From: CAZNNH01 sp964574335
Lineage (GTDB): Bacteria > Acidobacteriota > Vicinamibacteria > Fen-336
Assembly (NCBI GenBank): GCA_964574335.1
Contig: CAZNNH010000239.1
Span: 1 to 7,430, forward strand
DNA: 7,430 nt
Direction: 5' to 3'
The notes beneath the pieces are model-generated. The model did not search any database. It was not told where the DNA came from and saw only the letters and a program-made list of their open reading frames with translations. The translations under genes and the position numbers were made by a program. Each line of letters starts with the position of its first letter. Position 1 is the first letter of the stretch. Positions 6,144-7,430 of the stretch are shown piece by piece.

Positions 6144-6227
6144 GCGCGCTCGGCGTCCGCGGCGAAGACACCTCGGACGTCGCGCCCCCGGTCCCTTCCT
6201 TGGGTCGAGGCGCCAGCGGCCCGATGG

Positions 6228-6233
6228 TAGGCT
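6228..6233 (+). promoter_or_regulatory. Possible -10 box for a leaderless transcript
   Basis: TAGGCT sits 6 nt before the GTG at 6240. A transcript from this box would begin at or beside the start codon, fitting the lack of a Shine-Dalgarno. The TAG of this box is also the in-frame stop that makes 6240 the first possible start. No convincing -35 box is seen. Confidence 0.3.
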
Positions 6234-6239
6234 GGTCGT

Positions 6240-6431
6240 GTGCAGTTCTTCGTCTACGAGGTCCAGACTGCCAGCGGGCGCTCACGCCTCGTCACCACCG
6301 TGCCGTCGGAGGCCTTCGGCCCCGGCTCGGGAGGCGCCGCGCTCCGCCTGGTCGGCGTCTTCCCGGACCGTCAGATCGCGGAGGCGGTGAAGGACGAGGA
6401 GGAGCCCCTGCTCGAGACGGGAGAGGGGTAG
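6240..6431 (+). CDS. Small 63-aa protein of unknown function
   Basis: The start is GTG 6240, the first possible one because an in-frame TAG lies at 6228-6230. The protein is soluble, with no signal peptide or membrane segment. It begins with a beta-like MQFFVYEVQTASGRSRLVTTV strand pair, has a Gly-rich turn (FGPGSGG, about 26-32), then LRLVGVFPDRQIAEAVKDEEE, a strand-helix ending in an acidic tail. Third codon positions are overwhelmingly G or C, which argues that the frame is really translated. There is no usable ribosome-binding site; a TAGGCT box 6 nt upstream suggests a leaderless mRNA. I do not recognise the family. It stands between a pseudogene scrap and a repeat-rich spacer, so context gives no role. 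Confidence 0.6.
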   Translation: MQFFVYEVQTASGRSRLVTTVPSEAFGPGSGGAALRLVGVFPDRQIAEAVKDEEEPLLETGEG

Positions 6432-6465
6432 GCGAAAGCCAGATCCTTCCGGGGTTCAGCCTCGA

Positions 6466-6525
6466 AGAAACAGTCAGGATGACGGTCAGGGTTTCTGTCC
6501 CCTACTGACCGGCGGTCCCGCCGGT
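6466..6525. repeat. Cluster of overlapping inverted repeats (REP-like)
   Basis: Three pairings overlap in 60 bases. AGAAAC (6466-6471) pairs with GTTTCT (6491-6496). CGGTCAG (6483-6489) pairs with CTGACCG (6505-6511). ACCGGCGG (6508-6515) pairs perfectly with CCGCCGGT (6518-6525), with the central bases forming the loop. The first two are mutually exclusive in part. No T-run follows on either strand, so a classical intrinsic terminator is not supported, although the position, between two convergent genes, would suit one. The texture resembles REP-type dispersed palindromes; that is an inference that needs other genomic copies. The rest of 6432-6593 contains only the direct repeat described separately. 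Confidence 0.55.
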
Positions 6526-6597
6526 GCCCGACTCAGACCATCCCGATCCGTTGGATAGGGCTTGACGCCAGTCACTCCATATGAGGATGACGGTCAG
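6476..6597. repeat. 14-bp direct repeat AGGATGACGGTCAG, two copies
   Basis: Identical copies lie at 6476-6489 and 6584-6597, 108 bp apart start to start. The first is embedded in the hairpin cluster; the second covers the TGA of the minus-strand receiver gene. The intervening 94 bases contain no gene. A perfect 14-mer twice in such a short space is unlikely by chance and suggests duplication, or target-site-like flanks of a lost insertion. Confidence 0.7.
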
Positions 6598-6968
6598 ATC
6601 CGGCCCGGAGGGGCCAGGGCGGCCACGAAGGCCCGGGGCTCGAATGGCTTGACCAGGAAGCGGTCGACGCCCAGGTCGTGGAACTCCTCCCAGCGGTCGT
6701 CGACGCTGGTCCCCACGATCAGCACGTCGGGACGGAGCGTCCGCACCGCCCAGACCAGGGTGGCGGTGACGCCCAGGTGGTAGTCGATCAGCACCACTCG
6801 GATGGTGGGGTCGGAGCGCAGCAGGCGCACCGCCTCGTCCTTGCTCCGGGTCGCCCAGCCGGCGGCGCCGGCGACGGAGGTCTCCTCCGCGGCGCCGCCC
6901 GCGTCGGAGTCCACCAGCAGCACCCGGCCCTCGAGGGGCCAATCCAGACCTAGCTCCGTTGTCGCCAC
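6594..6968 (-). CDS. Stand-alone response-regulator receiver domain protein
   Basis: This 124-aa protein is one CheY-like domain with no output domain. Strand 1 RVLLVDSD (15-22) supplies the acidic pocket (Asp20, Asp22). Strand 3 VVLIDYHLG (58-66) holds the presumed phosphoacceptor Asp62. Strand 4 VLIVGTSV (82-89) has Thr87 as the switch residue, and FLVKPFEP (104-111) gives the conserved Lys107 with its following Pro. All key residues are present, so phosphorylation by a histidine kinase is plausible; no kinase is encoded in this window. The helix 1 region (GGAAEETSVAGAAG) is unusually small and Ala/Gly-rich. Start GTG 6968 is the best available but has only a weak purine stretch upstream. 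Its 3' end overlaps a 14-bp direct repeat. A role as a phospho-relay intermediate or partner-binding switch is inferred from single-domain relatives. Confidence 0.8.
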   Translation of the reverse strand: MATTELGLDWPLEGRVLLVDSDAGGAAEETSVAGAAGWATRSKDEAVRLLRSDPTIRVVLIDYHLGVTATLVWAVRTLRPDVLIVGTSVDDRWEEFHDLGVDRFLVKPFEPRAFVAALAPPGRI

Positions 6969-7098
6969 CTGCCGCTCTCGCTCGATTCCGGGGGCCCCAG
7001 GATCGGGGCGGACTGTCCCCCACTTCCGGAGAGACGCGTACGGATCAAGAACGAACCACGATGAATGATCTAGTCTAGCCCGCAGCGGAAGGTGGGAC

Positions 7099-7104
7099 TA
7101 TGAT
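7099..7104 (+). promoter_or_regulatory. Possible -10 box of the exonuclease gene
   Basis: TATGAT matches the -10 consensus at five of six positions and would start a transcript near 7111, about 20 nt before the TTG at 7132. No good -35 box is seen at 16-18 nt upstream. It overlaps a 9-bp tandem repeat. Confidence 0.3.
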
Positions 7105-7118
7105 CCATTTGATCCATT
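7101..7118. repeat. Tandem duplication of TGATCCATT
   Basis: TGATCCATT occurs twice head to tail (7101-7109, 7110-7118), starting inside the possible -10 box of the exonuclease gene. It could be a slippage product or a pair of protein-binding sites; the sequence alone does not decide. Confidence 0.6.
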
Positions 7119-7131
7119 CGGCGCCACGCCT

Positions 7132-7430
7132 TTGAAGATCCATCTCGTCGACGGGACCTACGAGCTGTTCCGCGCCCACTTCGGCGCCCCGCCCTTCCGC
7201 GCCCCGGACGGGCGCGAGGTGGGCGCCACCCGCGGCCTGCTGCGGTCGCTGCTCTCGCTCCTGGGCGAGCCCAGCGTCACCCACATCGCCTGCGCCTTCG
7301 ACAGCGTCATCGAGTCGTTCCGCAACCGCATCTACGCCGGCTACAAGACCGGCGACGGCGTGCCGCCGGAGCTGCTGGCCCAGTTCCCCCTGGCCGAGCG
7401 GGCGGCGGCGGCGCTCGGGATCATGGTGTG
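7132..7430 (+). CDS. Stand-alone 5'-3' exonuclease, N-terminal part (cut by window end)
   Basis: The first 99 residues are present and the frame is open at the window edge. KIHLVDGTYELFRAHF (2-17) carries the metal-binding Asp7 of the FEN/PolA exonuclease superfamily. VGATRGLLRSLLSLL (30-44) is the substrate-facing helix, HIACAFDS (51-58) the second acidic site (Asp57), and VIESFRNRIYAGYKTGDGVPPELLAQF (59-85) the arch-side segment. The ESFRN...GYKTG-G-P-LLAQFPL wording matches the stand-alone 5'-3' exonucleases of about 300 aa that I know from actinobacteria and others, more than the YKA-R version in DNA polymerase I. It would remove flaps and RNA primers in replication or repair. The only start between the in-frame stop at 7066-7068 and the conserved region is TTG 7132, with no Shine-Dalgarno, which suggests low or unusual initiation. 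The upstream gap 6969-7131 has only the elements listed here. Confidence 0.85.
   Translation, partial: MKIHLVDGTYELFRAHFGAPPFRAPDGREVGATRGLLRSLLSLLGEPSVTHIACAFDSVIESFRNRIYAGYKTGDGVPPELLAQFPLAERAAAALGIMV

Noticed and set aside
6508..6525. Intrinsic terminator
   Set aside because: The stem is strong but no T-run follows on either strand.

Overview
This window comes from a high-GC bacterial chromosome. The gene content suggests a soil or subsurface lineage near Acidobacteriota, possibly Rokubacteria-like or Planctomycetota-adjacent. The evidence is a DUF2911 protein, an acidobacterial-type secreted protein with FRDVYNVDGKEVR and NVPTLALVFLHP signatures, TonB-C-domain lipoproteins, and an NPF-motif P-loop ATPase. 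The taxonomic placement is inference from protein style, not from a marker gene. I see no rRNA, tRNA, CRISPR array, phage gene or intact insertion sequence.

Layout, left to right. (1) 103-792 (+) is an exported beta-rich protein of unknown function. An in-frame, coding-like, cysteine-rich stretch follows its stop (793-972). (2) 1101-2547 (+) holds a SpoIIAA/STAS-like cytoplasmic protein whose stop overlaps (ATGA) the start of a TonB-C lipoprotein. A diverged tandem duplicate of that lipoprotein follows, with its own strong ribosome-binding site. (3) A 20-bp tandem repeat (three copies) separates these from a convergent minus-strand pair, 4279-2608. That pair is a P-loop ATPase overlapping by 14 nt a membrane protein with two arrestin-like lobes on either side of a hydrophobic stretch. 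(4) 4949-4416 (-) is an exported DUF2911 protein with a good intrinsic terminator. It is divergent from 5099-6001 (+), an exported protein of an acidobacterial-type family with a recognisable sigma70-like promoter. (5) 6002-6143 (-) looks like a frameshifted scrap of a PQQ-type beta-propeller gene. (6) 6240-6431 (+) is a 63-aa protein that appears to be leaderless. (7) 6432-6593 is rich in hairpins and short repeats and lies 3' of a stand-alone receiver-domain protein (6968-6594, -). (8) 7132-7430 (+) is the first 99 residues of a stand-alone 5'-3' exonuclease, cut by the window end.

No single pathway unites the window. Two local units look functional: the SpoIIAA-like/TonB-C lipoprotein group, and the ATPase/arrestin-like pair, which is the most unusual arrangement here. 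The others are mainly small secreted or regulatory genes with their own signals. All functional statements rest on motif recognition by eye; no database search was possible.
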